Positions 1 to 11,140 of a DNA stretch of 64,000 nt are shown here, one piece after another. Under the pieces are notes generated by a model. The model was given only the letters and a program-made list of their open reading frames with translations, did not search any database and had not been told where the DNA came from. The translations under genes were made by a program, and so were the position numbers. Position 1 is the stretch's first letter, and each line of letters starts with the position of its first letter. This DNA is from Azolla caroliniana (lineage: Eukaryota; Polypodiophyta), in contig JBHGNT010000014.1 of assembly GCA_043228905.1 (NCBI GenBank), positions 17,050,001-17,114,000 of the forward strand, written 5' to 3'.

Positions 1-1058
1 AATTTTCTTTTCATGTTATTTACTTTTATATTTACTGTGTAATATTTATTTTATTTTGATTTGTTCTCAAAGCCGAGACAACACTTAAGATGTAATCTCT
101 TATTTGGTCTTATAGGCCATTTTGGCCTCTTAAAAGACGTTAATATATCTTTCTTTCTTTCTTTCTTTCTCTTTATTTGTACAAGTCAGACAGTAATTGC
201 ACAGGTGGGGTCACTACTAAGACACTAAAAAAGGATTACAATAGCCGAGGCAATATCGATATGCCATACACATTATTCATGACCATGAGAATAGTTTGGA
301 TGCATGAGAATTCTGGACCATGTTCCATCACCCTCGTCATTGACAAATGGAGGTCAGTTTTCACTTGGTCCTGAAGGTGCTTCCATTGCTTGGAGATCTT
401 TGCATCTTGGAGTGACCCATGTAAGAGATTTTCTGAAGACAAGTTTGTCTATCTACATTTGAAATCTTAATTCTGGTGATATGTAGATAGATTCTTTAGT
501 ACCCTTTGTTTAGTTACATTGTTGAGTTTTTTTCAATGGTGACAAAATATTGTAAAATGTAGTATCTATTTTTGTCTTATAGGTCATTTTGGGCTCTTAA
601 AAGATGTTAATATAGCATTGTTTTTTTCTCGAAAAAAAAGGAAGAATTAGAACTGATAGGCTTTTCAGTGTTATTTCGTAAGAATGCAAGACCTAAGATG
701 TTATATGTTGTGAATGACCTAATTTTCATTAGATGACTAATTGGTAAGAATGCAAGACCTAAGATGTTGTATGTTGTGAATGAACTAATTTTCATTAGAT
801 GACTAATTGAACATTAACATTATCATTTTCTTCAACATTGGTAACTGGAATCATAGTTTGTAATATTCGCATGTCCAGTTTAGTAGACGTATGCGAACGT
901 TTGCATACGTTCACGTATGATACGTGATATTCGTTTCCCTTTTTGGGTTTTTTTTTTGTGATATACGTGTGTCGCAAGTCTGAGAAGGACCAAACGAACA
1001 AGGAGTGCGACCTCCACCCGCGGCTCTCCTCCTACTATCTTTGCAGCTGGACCAACCG
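1..1058. other. AT-rich intergenic sequence with short dispersed repeats
   Basis: No convincing coding region is visible. A stretch of about 41 bp occurs twice in direct orientation, at 107-147 and 574-614, with only a few substitutions; both begin GTCTTATAGG and end TTAATATA. A TTTC microsatellite follows the first copy at about 149-171. The repeats suggest an old dispersed element, but I cannot assign a family. Confidence 0.5.
678..809. repeat. 66-bp tandem duplication (two copies)
   Basis: Copies at 678-743 and 744-809 both start GTAAGAATGC and differ at about two positions. The near identity points to a recent local duplication in non-coding sequence. Confidence 0.85.
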
Positions 1059-1109
1059 ATCATGTTCATCTTCTGCGCCATCTCCCTTTCTGCAGAAGAT
1101 GAACATGAT
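1059..1109. other. Perfect 18-bp inverted repeat (hairpin)
   Basis: The arm at 1059-1076 is the exact reverse complement of 1092-1109, separated by a 15-nt loop. An RNA from either strand would fold into a strong stem-loop. It lies 48 bp left of the hAT-like MITE and is not part of that element's terminal repeats. No function is assigned. Confidence 0.8.
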
Positions 1110-1156
1110 GAAGAAGGATGGTGGAGCAACAACCATGATGATGATGATGGCGGAGC

Positions 1157-1494
1157 TAGCAATGGGCGTGGTTCGGTTTCGGTTCGGTTCGGTTTCTTGG
1201 CCTTGAAACCAAACCATTTATTTATACTGAACCGTTTAAACCAAACCGTCTATGAAAAATTTAGAACCAAACCAAATCAGTTTAGGGTTTGAAATTCAAA
1301 ACCGAACTGCTAAACCATGAAATTCACAACCGAACCGAACCGAAACCGATAAACCATGAAATTCAAAACCAAACCGAACTGGATCATAATATTTGAAACC
1401 AAACAAAATGGTTTATTTATCTTTCAACCAATAAACCGTTAAGCCATGGCTTAACGGTTCGGTTCAGTTTGAGGCGAAACCGTGCCCATTGCTA
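1157..1494. mobile_element. hAT-like MITE, 338 bp
   Basis: The left end reads TAGCAATGGGC and the right end is its reverse complement, GCCCATTGCTA, giving 11-bp terminal inverted repeats. The flanking 8-mers GGCGGAGC (1149-1156) and GGTGCAGC (1495-1502) match at 6 of 8 positions, as expected for an aged 8-bp target duplication, the size made by hAT transposases. The interior has no coding capacity. It is built from degenerate GGTTCGG and AAACCGAACC blocks, many in inverted orientation. Assignment to hAT rests on TIR and TSD size, not on a transposase. Confidence 0.7.
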
Positions 1495-1502
1495 GGTGCA
1501 GC

Positions 1503-3183
1503 AACAACTATGGCTCCTTCTGGCGACCCCCAAACTGAACCCCCCCCCCCTATTCCTCTACCCAATCATCATCCCATCTGTGTGCCTGAGAAACTTTGTG
1601 ATAGCTCCACTTATACCCCCAAATCTAGAGGTCCCTTCTGATTGATTTGAGGGAGAGAGAGAGATGGATGGATGTGGTTGCCTTTCAATGTGCTCCAGAT
1701 GGGGAGGAGCCATGGCATGGAAGGCAGAGAAGAGGGTCTGAAGAACAGAGTGAATGGAAAACCAGAGCAGGGGGGATTGGGTAAACAGAAAAAACAGAAC
1801 AAAACAAAGAAACAAAGTAGTAAAAGGAAGCAAACAAATAAATCCCCCATCAGTGTCCAACCACCCCCTAACAAGGGTAGGTCCATGTACATTACACATT
1901 GCAAACATCTGATTTGGCAACGGGCATCTTTTGGTGGGTTTAACAAAAGGCCCAAGGATGATTAACTTTATTCAATTATCCATGAATATTGAACTTCCCA
2001 AATTGACAAGGGTTAGAAAATCCCAAATTTTCAAATGTAAAGACACATATCTATAGATGATATCACCCTTCCGACATAAGAAATAATAAATATAAACATA
2101 AATAAAAATAAAGACGAATGGATTTCAATCATACTTGGAGCCATTTCACGTATGAGTATGATACGAATATTCACGTATGAGTATGACAGGAATGGAAAGT
2201 ATGGGTCGAACTATGACTGGAATGAGAAGTAACTCATATATTTCTGCATTGATGCACAACTGTGCTATATCAGTCGTCTTTGATATTTTGGTAGCCTAGA
2301 TTGTCACCCAATAAAATAAGATTCTATTTTATGAACTGTCTGCAATGGAATGTCCCTTATCACCAGTTGGTGATGTACAATTTTAGATCCACTTGGTTGA
2401 ATGGTTCCAATATTCCACTTGTTCCCTTACTATAGTGTATGTTGTCTCTATGATTGTCATAAGTGGTTCTATGAACCGTTTATCTGCCTTCAATTGCACC
2501 TGCACCCCTTACCTCTTTGGTGAATTTATAAATCCAGCACAATCATGTTTTTGTATAAATCATAGAACGTCAAAGTTGTGGTCCCTTGGTTTTGTGGGTG
2601 TATTGGAATACCTAAAGGGCAGAGATGATGAAAGTTAAGATCATCATAAGATTGCCCCATGATGGATATTTTCAGAGGGCATCAATTCAAGTTTCAATGG
2701 ATCAACTACCAGAATCTGATTGTTGGTTATTTCATTATCACCTTTAGTGCCATCTAGTTTTAGGATACCAGAGTAGAAACATGTTTTTCATTCATTCCTC
2801 CTTTTATTACTCTTACTAATGTGTCAACCAAAACAGGTGTAATCTTTTTTAGGGTTCATATATTATTGTGATCTTTTAGATACATCAATATATCTTTCTT
2901 TCTTTTTTCTTTTCTTTTTTCTTCATCTTACGGATACATGAGAATTTGGTAGGAAATTCATGCTGTAAATATAAAGCCAGGTTTTCAGATTAAGAAAAGT
3001 GAAAAAATAAATATGTGAACATATTTGTGCTAGTTTTCTAAACTGGAAATTTTAGTCATGAGAATATAAAATCATAGAATGTAGCCTTCTTAATACTCCA
3101 TGTGGGTTAAAAACAAGCAGCTGAATGAATATTTCTTATTGAGAACTCAAGTTCACTAATGCTCAATATGGTTTCAGATAAAC
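1503..3183. other. AT-rich non-coding sequence 5' of the DMS3-like gene
   Basis: Short ORFs here lack codon or family signal. A short direct repeat containing CACGTATGAGTATGA occurs twice near 2,149 and 2,172. A pyrimidine run lies at about 2,895-2,925. The promoter and any untranslated leader exon of the gene starting at 3,184 should lie in this interval. A possible splice acceptor (GTTTCAG) ends at 3,177, six bases before the chosen start, so an upstream exon is possible. Confidence 0.5.
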
Positions 3184-5478
3184 ATGCTACCACGTTTTGA
3201 GGGCGAAATGGATTTGATGGAGTATAATATTGATCATGATGAGAACACAGAAAACTATATGCCTCTTATGATTCGTGATTGTGTTTTCTCACAAAACAAT
3301 GTTGATAGCGAACTAGATGACATCGTGTTACACGTTGAGGTGAATGCATAATGATGCCACTACACTTCAATTTCTTTGATGACATCAATTATATTACCAT
3401 CATCACTTTGTTTTGATCAGAAAATCAATAAAGAAATGAAAGAATGTACATCGAAAATTCAGCGTTATGAGAGAGAGCTGGACAAGCTGAACAAAATGAA
3501 AAATAAAGAAGCATCTACTATTTCACAGCTTCAAGGTTAGTTATGTAGTTAAATATATTGATCTCTTCCATCATGTAGCTTGTACTTGGAAAATGTGTGG
3601 AACACTTTAGGCTTGTTATTGTTCTCGACATCTTATTATGTTGTATGTGTATGCACTAGGCTTGTTATTCTTCATGTCTTACTATAGGATATGTGATACC
3701 ATTTTGTAGAAATGTCAAGTTTATCGTTGTTAGGTCTTGTGGAATTCATATAATGCATAATCAATATTGAGGATGATGATAAAATTAATTAATTACATAT
3801 GTCTAGATGTTTTGTGGAATTTGAATGAAATATGAACTATAGAGGATGACTAGAACATAATCTGTGTTGTGCTGCCAATAACAGTATATTTTTGTTGTAA
3901 ATAAAAATACTCAGAATCAATAAAGATATTGGAGAATCAAGCTCAGATGCTCCCAAAGAGTAAGGCAGATTTTAGCTATGAGAAATGTGACTTTGATGAG
4001 AAGGATGTCACAGCTGAATATGTAGCTGAACAGTTGTCAAAAGTGACTAGTCCTGCGAGTTTTATCTTAGAGTCGTTATCAGAAGGGATTTTCCCTTCAT
4101 CAGAGATACTAGGAACGGTTTCTTTGGTGGCATCGACTAAGAATAGACAATTAAGCAAGTATATCTCTGGAACATCTAGCTCAGTTTTTGCAGAGTTGAT
4201 GTCTTCTCTGATAAATAACTGGTAATCTTGACTGTATAGGGCACTAGCTTACTTTATTGGACAAGATAATATGCTTGCCATTGTTTGCAAAACAACTGAA
4301 GCTGCAGACCTGCTTATTAGTTTTGGTGGAAGAGAGGGGGCTGATGATGATTCATTGGGACTACAAAGGTTTACAAAAAGAAAAAACAAGCCAGTGCATG
4401 GTAAACTGCGAATATATATGCTCGAGGAAATGCGGTATGAATAAGATCATGGCAAGATGATACGATGTTATGTTGGATAGCATCGAAGGTTGTGTAAATA
4501 ATGCTTGAGATTTGTTTTATTATTAATTTATATATAGGTGCTATTGCCATAAGGTAGATGAAAGGCATCCACAAAGGTTGTTGAAGATGGAAGAACCAAG
4601 GTTAAGGAATGGTGCCATTCCGGAGGGTTTCATAGGTTATGCTGTCAACATGCTTGTCTTAAATGATGACCTTGTGAAGCTGAAGACGAGCAAAGGTGGA
4701 CTACGGGAAACCTTATTCTATCATTTGTTTAAGAATCTTCAGGTGTATGAAACATCAAAGCATCTTAGCCGGGCAAGAGAAGCTTTAACCTCGGGTGGCA
4801 TATCTCTGGATGGCACCTTCATTCATCAAAAACGAGGAAGCAAATATTTTGGAAAATGGTGAGTACACAATTCTTGATGTGAATGTTAGTTTATACAAAT
4901 TGAGTTTTGCCTAATCTTAGGGTAATAAATAGGAAGTCTTGTGGAAAATATTGTTTTGGAACTGATGATGAAACGTTGGGCTAAATCTTTAGAATGTGTA
5001 CGCTATTTTTAGCGCAACATCTTGTTGAAATATTATGTTTCTTATATTATATTTGGGGTAACTTTTGTGTTATACAAATATATAGTCAAATTACTTCATG
5101 AAATATTTTTGAAAATTATAGCCTTAGTGCCCTGCTGTTATCCTTGTTGATACCTATTTGACCTTTGTTGGTGGGGATTTGTTATGTTGTAGGGAAGATG
5201 TAGATATAATATTCCCTGTTTATTCAGGGAGATGCAAGGTACCTTCAATTCATTCCTTGTATGAAAGCTTACAGAGAAAACAAGTTGAAGACAAATTATG
5301 CAAGAAGAAAGAAGACCTCAATAGGTTCACCGAGAGTACTAATTTGTTCATGGATAGAATTGAATATGTCAAAACAAATATCAGAGTTTATCACGAAAGG
5401 CTTTCGGAATGCAAGGAAAGAAAGGCAGCAATAGAAGGTGAACGCAAGAAATACAATGAATTAATGCAAAAAACCTAG
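3184..5478 (+). CDS. DMS3-like: DMS3-like SMC-hinge protein, six exons
   Basis: Six exons join in frame through GT-AG introns: 3184-3339, 3421-3535, 3915-4158, 4240-4434, 4538-4858 and 5193-5478, giving 438 residues. The order is an acidic N-terminus, a coiled coil (about residues 52-105), a hinge-like domain (about 125-345) and a second coiled coil rich in K and E to the stop. Hinge landmarks are NMLAIVCKT, GFIGYAVNML and GLRETLFYHLFKNLQVYET, followed by GGISLDG. Size and layout match plant DMS3 (about 420 residues), which acts with DRD1 and RDM1 to recruit RNA polymerase V in RNA-directed DNA methylation. The related hinge protein GMI1 is an alternative, though it is much longer. The start is the first ATG after an acceptor-like site; an upstream exon cannot be excluded. 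Family assignment is from motif memory, not a search. Confidence 0.62.
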
Positions 5479-7251
5479 TGGTTATTCAGGGCGAGCATTA
5501 ATGAAGTTTTCATATCAACACTAATTTTTCCATGTAAAGGTGTAAACAATGTAGAGCGGCACTGCATCTTTTATTAACCTCTTTTATCTCACAACTAGCA
5601 GGATGTATGGGGTAATGACATCAAGGAAAAGGAAGAACATTACTTTGTATACAGTTTTCCATGAATGTATTATGAATACATGTACATTTTGTTGAAATGA
5701 TAATGTAGTTTGTAGCTTCTAGCTTGCAGGAAACCATATGGGAAGGGTATTCTGGATTTTTCCTACAGAAATGCCAAATGCCTTTATAACATTGCATTCT
5801 TACATCCACGCCCGTCCAAGGAACCATGCATGGGGACTAATTTATTAAGGCAGGCCCCATTTTGGTGAGGATAAGCTTTGACAATCACCCACTTCACACC
5901 TGTATTGTTCATTATAACACCTTATTCTTCACAACATCTCTTCATGTTGGAACAAGGTGTTCCCACTCAGTGCATGGTTCTATAGTAATGGGTTTATACA
6001 TCCATGTTGATCATTCATCGAGGGGTCTGGACCAATGTATATACTAGAGAGTTGGGTGAGAGTGGTTGATTTTCTTTGGATCTCATAGTTGGTCTTTGGT
6101 ACCAATGGCAATGTCTTCATGAGCCAGGCTACGTATGATAGGTACTTAACACACTTTTCTTACGTATGTGTGTGAACCCAAAATTGTCAATTAGAGGCCA
6201 AATTTGGGGTGGTTGATGCAATGAAATGACTTTAACACTACAACGAAGTTTAATAAATGCATGTTGGTGTGTTTGTGTAGATCAAACATGTAATATAGCA
6301 ATTATCTCTATCTAATGGTGCTTGTGATTACCTTGGAAGTTCCCCATGGACATCTAACCTATCCCAACACTTGCTCATATAATAAACATATGGTACACAT
6401 CGTTTCAGAGGGGGGTTTTTGTTGATCTGGCAGAGATATGTATATGCCTGCTTGTTATTCCATTCAGGACTCACATTGCTATAACAATTACAGTAGAGCT
6501 TGTTATTCCTCAACAACTGGATAATTACAATTACACAACTCAGTCTATATTAACAAATTATTACTGACACCATACATAGCCTCAATGCCTAAATTTTGCA
6601 TCACACGATCCAATAGTTTTTTTGTTAATAGTCTCAATTTCTTAGCTTTGGATAGTGCAATCTAATAGCTTAAAATTTTTGCATAACACAATCCAATAGT
6701 TTTTTAGTTATAGTCTCAATTTCAATGTTTTGGATAGTGCAGTCCAATAAATAATGAAACAGTCAATAGAATGCATCTTCTTCTTGTATGAAAGAATCCC
6801 AATCCAAACACATTTGAATGAAATGTTACTCTAAAAGAATGCAAAAAGAAACAATGAAAAATAAGAGAAAAGAACCTGACTAACTGATACATTAGAGACC
6901 ATTTAGCAACACATCACCAGAATCAATTCAAATGAAATTAATCAACAAATGGATGGTCTAATGTATCCCTATATGTTTAAGACAAGCAATAAATTCTCTC
7001 TCATTGCATCAATTGAATATGATGATCATGACAACAATTAATTATGATGATGAAGACGACTAATGATGTTGATAATGCTGATTAACGATGATAATTTCAC
7101 GATGGACACAACAATTGGAGATTCTTCCATCAAGGAATCTGTCTTCTGCATCCTATGGAATCTCTGAATGGTAAAATCCATTGAATTTCCTCGTAAGATC
7201 CAAAGGAACATCTTTTAAAAACATAGAATATCTTGATAAATCCATGGAACC
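5479..7251. other. Intergenic sequence between the two cellular genes
   Basis: I see no supported gene. It contains the 3' untranslated and polyadenylation region of the DMS3-like gene on the left and that of the minus-strand gene on the right. Two related AT-rich segments near 6,600 and 6,690 share the phrase CAATAGTTTTTT and look like a weak local duplication. ATG/GAT-rich simple sequence lies near 7,020-7,100. Confidence 0.5.
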
Positions 7252-9519
7252 TTAGGCCTCCTCTGATATCCGATGCTCTTCTTGCGCTGATTTCAATGGA
7301 GTGGATGATGATTCCTTGATGGGTTCTTCCACATCCCTTGATTCCGTTGTTGTACTTACATCTGGTGCTACTAGTGAGTCTTTGTTATGTCCTTCCACTG
7401 ATGGAGAGAAAGATTCTGTTGGAGATTCTGGTGAATCCTTTGTGATAGATTCCTTGATGGGCTCTTCCACTACAGGTAATCCATTCATGGAAGCTTCTAT
7501 TGCATTTAATTGCTTGATGGGCTCCTCCAATTCAGTTGATTCCTTGGTGAAATCTTCCACAGTACTTGAATCCTTGATGGAATCTTCAATTATATTTGAA
7601 TTCTCAGTGGAATCTTCAATAGTATTTGAATGAGTGACCGAATCTTTCTCTAAATTTGAATCTTTGATGGAATCCTCCACTGTACTTGATTCCTTGATGT
7701 GTTCTTCGGATTCTGTTTTAGATTCAACTGCTAAAGGTGCATCATGGATAGATTCCTTGATGCCAGTTGATTCTGCAATGGATTCTGTTGCACTCTCTGG
7801 TACAGTTGATGAATCTACTTTTATGTATTCTTCTACCACTGTAGCTGAATATTCTTCCACTCTCTCAGATTCTGCTACAGATTCTTCTAAACTAGAATCT
7901 TTAGTAGAGTCTTTGATACGTTGATCCACTTCCGCAGTGTAATTAGGTTCCTCTCCAGATTCTAGAATCTTCTCTGCAACTGTATCAACAGAATAAGATT
8001 CCTCCCCAGATTCCTGAATCTTCTCTACAACTGTAACAACAGAATAAGATTCCTTTGCCGATTCCAAAATTTGGGGTTTATCTTGCGTTTCTGCAAAACC
8101 CTCTTTTGGGCCAGATGATTCAGGTTCTTCTGCAGTAGATTCTAATGTCTTCTGAGGCACTTCGACAAATTCCAAATCTTCAAGAATCTTCACTTCGGAG
8201 CTAGAAGATTCTTCTACACTAGATTCCAGAATCTTCTTAGATACCGCACTCACTTCAGATTCTTCTAGAACCTTCTCTTCGGAAGGAAGTTCTACAATCT
8301 TCTTTGATTCTTCCAGAGTTGCAGGATCTTCCAGAATCTTCTTAGATACCTCATTCACTTCAGATTCTTCTAGAACCTTCTCTTCGGAAGGAGGTTCTGC
8401 AATCTTCTTCGATTCTTCCAGAGTTGCAGGAACTTCCAGAATCTTCTTAGATACCTCATTCACTTCAGATTCTTCTAGAACCTTCTCTTCGGGATGAGGT
8501 TCTGCAATCTTCTTTGATTCTTCCAGAGTTGCAGGATCTTCCAGAATCTTCTTAGATACCTCATTCACTTCAGATTCTTCTAGAACCTTCTCTTCGGAAG
8601 GAGGTTCTGCAATCTTCTTCGATTCTTCCAGAGTTGCAGGAACTTCCAGAATCTTCTTAGATACCTCACTCACTTCAGATTCTTCTAGAACCTTCTCTTC
8701 GGGATGAGGTTCTATGATCTTCGTTGATTCTTCCGCAGTTGCAGGATCTTCCAGAATCTTTAATCCATCGCCAGAAGTTTTTAGAGTAATAGATTCCGGA
8801 ATCTTTGTGGGTTCATCCACAACTACAAATTGGTCAAGGCCATTTTCTTTTGAAGCAAAGCCTTCATGATCTTCTCTTGCGATATATTCAGGAATCTTCT
8901 CTTCTTGGATGGAGGATTCCAGGATCGTCTTGAGATCCTCCGCAGGCTCAGATTCTTCCAGAATCTGCTTCTTCTCAGGGAGGGTAACGAAATTCCCTGT
9001 TCTAATATCTGTTTCATTGACAGCTACAGTTTCTGCTGCTTCTTCTTCAATGCCATGAAATTGCTTCTCTGAAGAAATGCAGGATTCATTCTCTTCGTCT
9101 CTGATTACTTCTTCTTTTTCTTCTTGCGAATCTTTAGCTTTCTCTGCCTTTCCTTCTTCTTCTTCTTGTTCTTCTTGAAATTCTTTCTGTTTCTCAACCT
9201 TCTCTTCTTCTTCTGGAATCTTTTTCTCTGATTCCTCTTCTTCTTCTTCTTGAATCTTTTTTTCTGCTTCTTCTCCTTCTGATTTCTGAGTTTCTTTCTT
9301 TGTTGCTTCTTCTTCTGATTTCTTTGTTTCTTTCTCTTCTTCTTCTTCTTCTTCAATTATAACTTGTTTTTCATCAATTTCCTCAGATTTTGTGATCTTC
9401 TGCTGGGATTGTGGATCATTCGCTACCTTCTGGTCTTGGAGCTCTAACTTTACTTTCTCTGTAGGTTCCATGGAACCTTCATATTCCAGAGTTTTGGGCT
9501 TACTAGAGCAAGCTCCCAT
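7252..9519 (-). CDS. Predicted lipid-anchored acidic repeat protein, 755 aa
   Basis: A single open frame of 755 codons starts MGACSSKPK. Gly2 followed by Cys4 and serines fits N-myristoylation with nearby palmitoylation, which would place the protein on a membrane face; this is inferred. Residues 40-150 are almost entirely E, K, Q and S and should form a charged coiled coil or disordered rod. Residues about 255-435 carry five 35-residue tandem repeats with the core EVSKKILE-PATLEESKKI. The rest to the C-terminus is S/E/V-rich with short recurring phrases such as EESYSV and IKDSS. There are no catalytic motifs or transmembrane segments. I do not recognise a named family. A 755-codon uninterrupted frame with a structured N-terminus argues that it is real despite low complexity. 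Confidence 0.7.
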   Translation of the reverse strand: MGACSSKPKTLEYEGSMEPTEKVKLELQDQKVANDPQSQQKITKSEEIDEKQVIIEEEEEEEKETKKSEEEATKKETQKSEGEEAEKKIQEEEEEESEKKIPEEEEKVEKQKEFQEEQEEEEGKAEKAKDSQEEKEEVIRDEENESCISSEKQFHGIEEEAAETVAVNETDIRTGNFVTLPEKKQILEESEPAEDLKTILESSIQEEKIPEYIAREDHEGFASKENGLDQFVVVDEPTKIPESITLKTSGDGLKILEDPATAEESTKIIEPHPEEKVLEESEVSEVSKKILEVPATLEESKKIAEPPSEEKVLEESEVNEVSKKILEDPATLEESKKIAEPHPEEKVLEESEVNEVSKKILEVPATLEESKKIAEPPSEEKVLEESEVNEVSKKILEDPATLEESKKIVELPSEEKVLEESEVSAVSKKILESSVEESSSSEVKILEDLEFVEVPQKTLESTAEEPESSGPKEGFAETQDKPQILESAKESYSVVTVVEKIQESGEESYSVDTVAEKILESGEEPNYTAEVDQRIKDSTKDSSLEESVAESERVEEYSATVVEEYIKVDSSTVPESATESIAESTGIKESIHDAPLAVESKTESEEHIKESSTVEDSIKDSNLEKDSVTHSNTIEDSTENSNIIEDSIKDSSTVEDFTKESTELEEPIKQLNAIEASMNGLPVVEEPIKESITKDSPESPTESFSPSVEGHNKDSLVAPDVSTTTESRDVEEPIKESSSTPLKSAQEEHRISEEA
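8226..8750 (-). repeat. Five 105-bp coding tandem repeats
   Basis: The string CCAGAATCTTCTTAGATAC or a close variant starts at 8226, 8331, 8436, 8541 and 8646, exactly 105 bp apart, and its CCAGAATCTT core recurs at 8751. Each unit encodes 35 residues and keeps frame. Units alternate between an LEDP and an LEVP type, and the GGGATGAGG variant recurs 210 bp apart (about 8,491 and 8,701), so the array grew partly by duplication of a 210-bp dimer. Confidence 0.9.
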
Positions 9520-9577
9520 CTTCGTTTCAGAGGAAAGATTGGAGTAAATAAATAAAAATTTTAAACACTACGCGGGT

Positions 9578-10105
9578 CACTCTGTGTTTCTCTGCAGTTT
9601 GGCTATGGAAATTAAGCAAAATCTAAAAATTCAGCACAAAGAAAAAAGAAAACAAGAAAAGAAATTTAAAAGGGTAAGAAAGAAGACAAAAAATTAAACA
9701 TCAATTTTCGGCAAAGCTAATTTCCCTGCAGGTAGTAGGCTATGGACTAAAGATGAATGCAAGGATTTGAGGTCTTTTTGTGCTGTTTTTTTCTCTGCAG
9801 TTAGGGCTATGGAAAACGATTACAAAAGATGGAATTTCCGCGCCTTTGTTTTTCCTATTATTTATGAGCAGGAAAGAGAAAAGAAATTAAAGGGGGAGGA
9901 AGGGGGGATACTCTGTTTTTTTCTGCAGGCTGGCTATGGCGAACAAAAAAAATCAATGCAGAGATTTGAGTGATGTTTGTTTTCTGAGATTACTAGCTTT
10001 TGCAGGAAAAGAAGATGATGAAGAAGAGACTCTGTTTTTTTCTGCAGTTTGGCTATGGAAAAAAAAACAATATGCTCTGTTTTTCCTCTGAAGTTTTTTG
10101 GATAT
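9578..10105. repeat. Degenerate CTGCAG-GGCTATGG repeats upstream of the minus-strand gene
   Basis: About six copies of a motif, read on + as a T-rich tract, then CTGCAG, then (GT)TTGGCTATGGAA, lie near 9590, 9727, 9790, 9920, 10035 and 10085. Between copies the sequence is A-rich and unrelated in length. The block begins about 60 bp upstream of the start codon of the gene at 9519, so it occupies that gene's leader or proximal promoter. On the + strand each copy resembles a splice acceptor, but no exon follows. Confidence 0.6.
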
Positions 10106-11120
10106 GGGAGAAAAAAAAAATTAAAACAATTGAAGCAGAAACAAAAAAAACGAAAAAAATCAGTTTTTGTTGGAAAAAAAAACAATAAAAACATTTTTTT
10201 GGGAAAAAAAAACAATTTAAAAAACAATTAATGACCCAAAAAGAATGTGATTACATTTTATTTTTATTTATATACCTATGTATATTTTGTTTTTTTATTT
10301 TTTTACTTTATTTTATATACTTTATTTATTATTTAATTTTTCTTTGTTTATATAAATCTGTTCAATTTACTGTTTCTGTTTTTTATTTTTATTTTTATTT
10401 TCAACCATCATGTTTTTCTTGGATTTTTTTTTAAAGGCAATTTTAGTTGATTATGGAGTTATATATATATTCAAGAAATTATTATGGACTAATCAAAAAA
10501 TTCAAGAACTCTCTAGATATTATTAATTTCATATCCTTTTTCCTTTTATTTTATTTTATATTTTATTTTAGAATTTAGAATTTATATTTTTCTTTTACTT
10601 TGTTTTCATATTTTTATCTTGTTTTCAATAATTTACTTATTAAAAAAAAAACAAAAATCTCATTCTTAATAACATTTATGTATATACAAAACTAAAAAGC
10701 TTTGGATATTTGTTTAAGAGAAGTAGAAAAAGGCTTGTATAATGAATTAAAAAAGACATGAGAAATTTGTTTTCTTGACTCACCAAGAAACACATATAAC
10801 ACACACAAAAAGCTTCCTCTCTTTTCATTTACTTACAAAGTTACATACATACATACATACATACATACATCCCCTTGTCTTCATCTTCCCCTCCACATCA
10901 TTTACCAACACATGTTCGTACCTCGTTTATTATGTTTACGGTTTACGGTTTACGGTTTACAGTTTACAAACCCCCCCCCCCCCCCCCCCTGCATTGGAGC
11001 TTCCTTTCCCAATCACACTCAAAAAGAAGAAGAAGAACACAGAGCACAGGCACATCCGCCTGCCCGCCTGCTCTCAAGCAACCTAAGACTCGCTACATTC
11101 TGACATGATGGCATGATTCT
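10106..11120. other. A/T-rich and simple-sequence region
   Basis: Nothing coding is supported. From 10,120 to 10,650 the sequence is A- or T-homopolymer rich. A CATA tetranucleotide run lies at about 10,847-10,870, a GTTTACG heptamer array at about 10,936-10,968, and a C homopolymer of about 19 bases at about 10,971-10,989. The short ORFs across this block are simple-sequence translations. Confidence 0.6.
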
Positions 11121-11140
11121 AACCCTAAACCCTAAACCCT
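11121..11140. repeat. Interstitial telomere-type motif (telo-box)
   Basis: Just over two and a half direct units of CCCTAAA, the plant telomere repeat, occur here. Short runs of this kind are common as telo-box elements in plant promoters and leaders. There is no clear gene start beside it, so its role is open. Confidence 0.6.

Noticed and set aside
7301-7924. Plus-strand ORFs opposite the repeat-protein gene
   Set aside because: They are S-rich antisense readings of the E/S-rich minus-strand frame, which is much longer and has a lipid-anchor start.
8226-8750. Regular 105-bp spacing as a CRISPR array
   Set aside because: The whole unit, not a short repeat with unique spacers, is conserved and coding, and the genome is a plant's.
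10775-11108. ORFs over CATA, C-tract and pyrimidine runs
   Set aside because: Translations of simple sequence in three overlapping frames; no gene-like composition.
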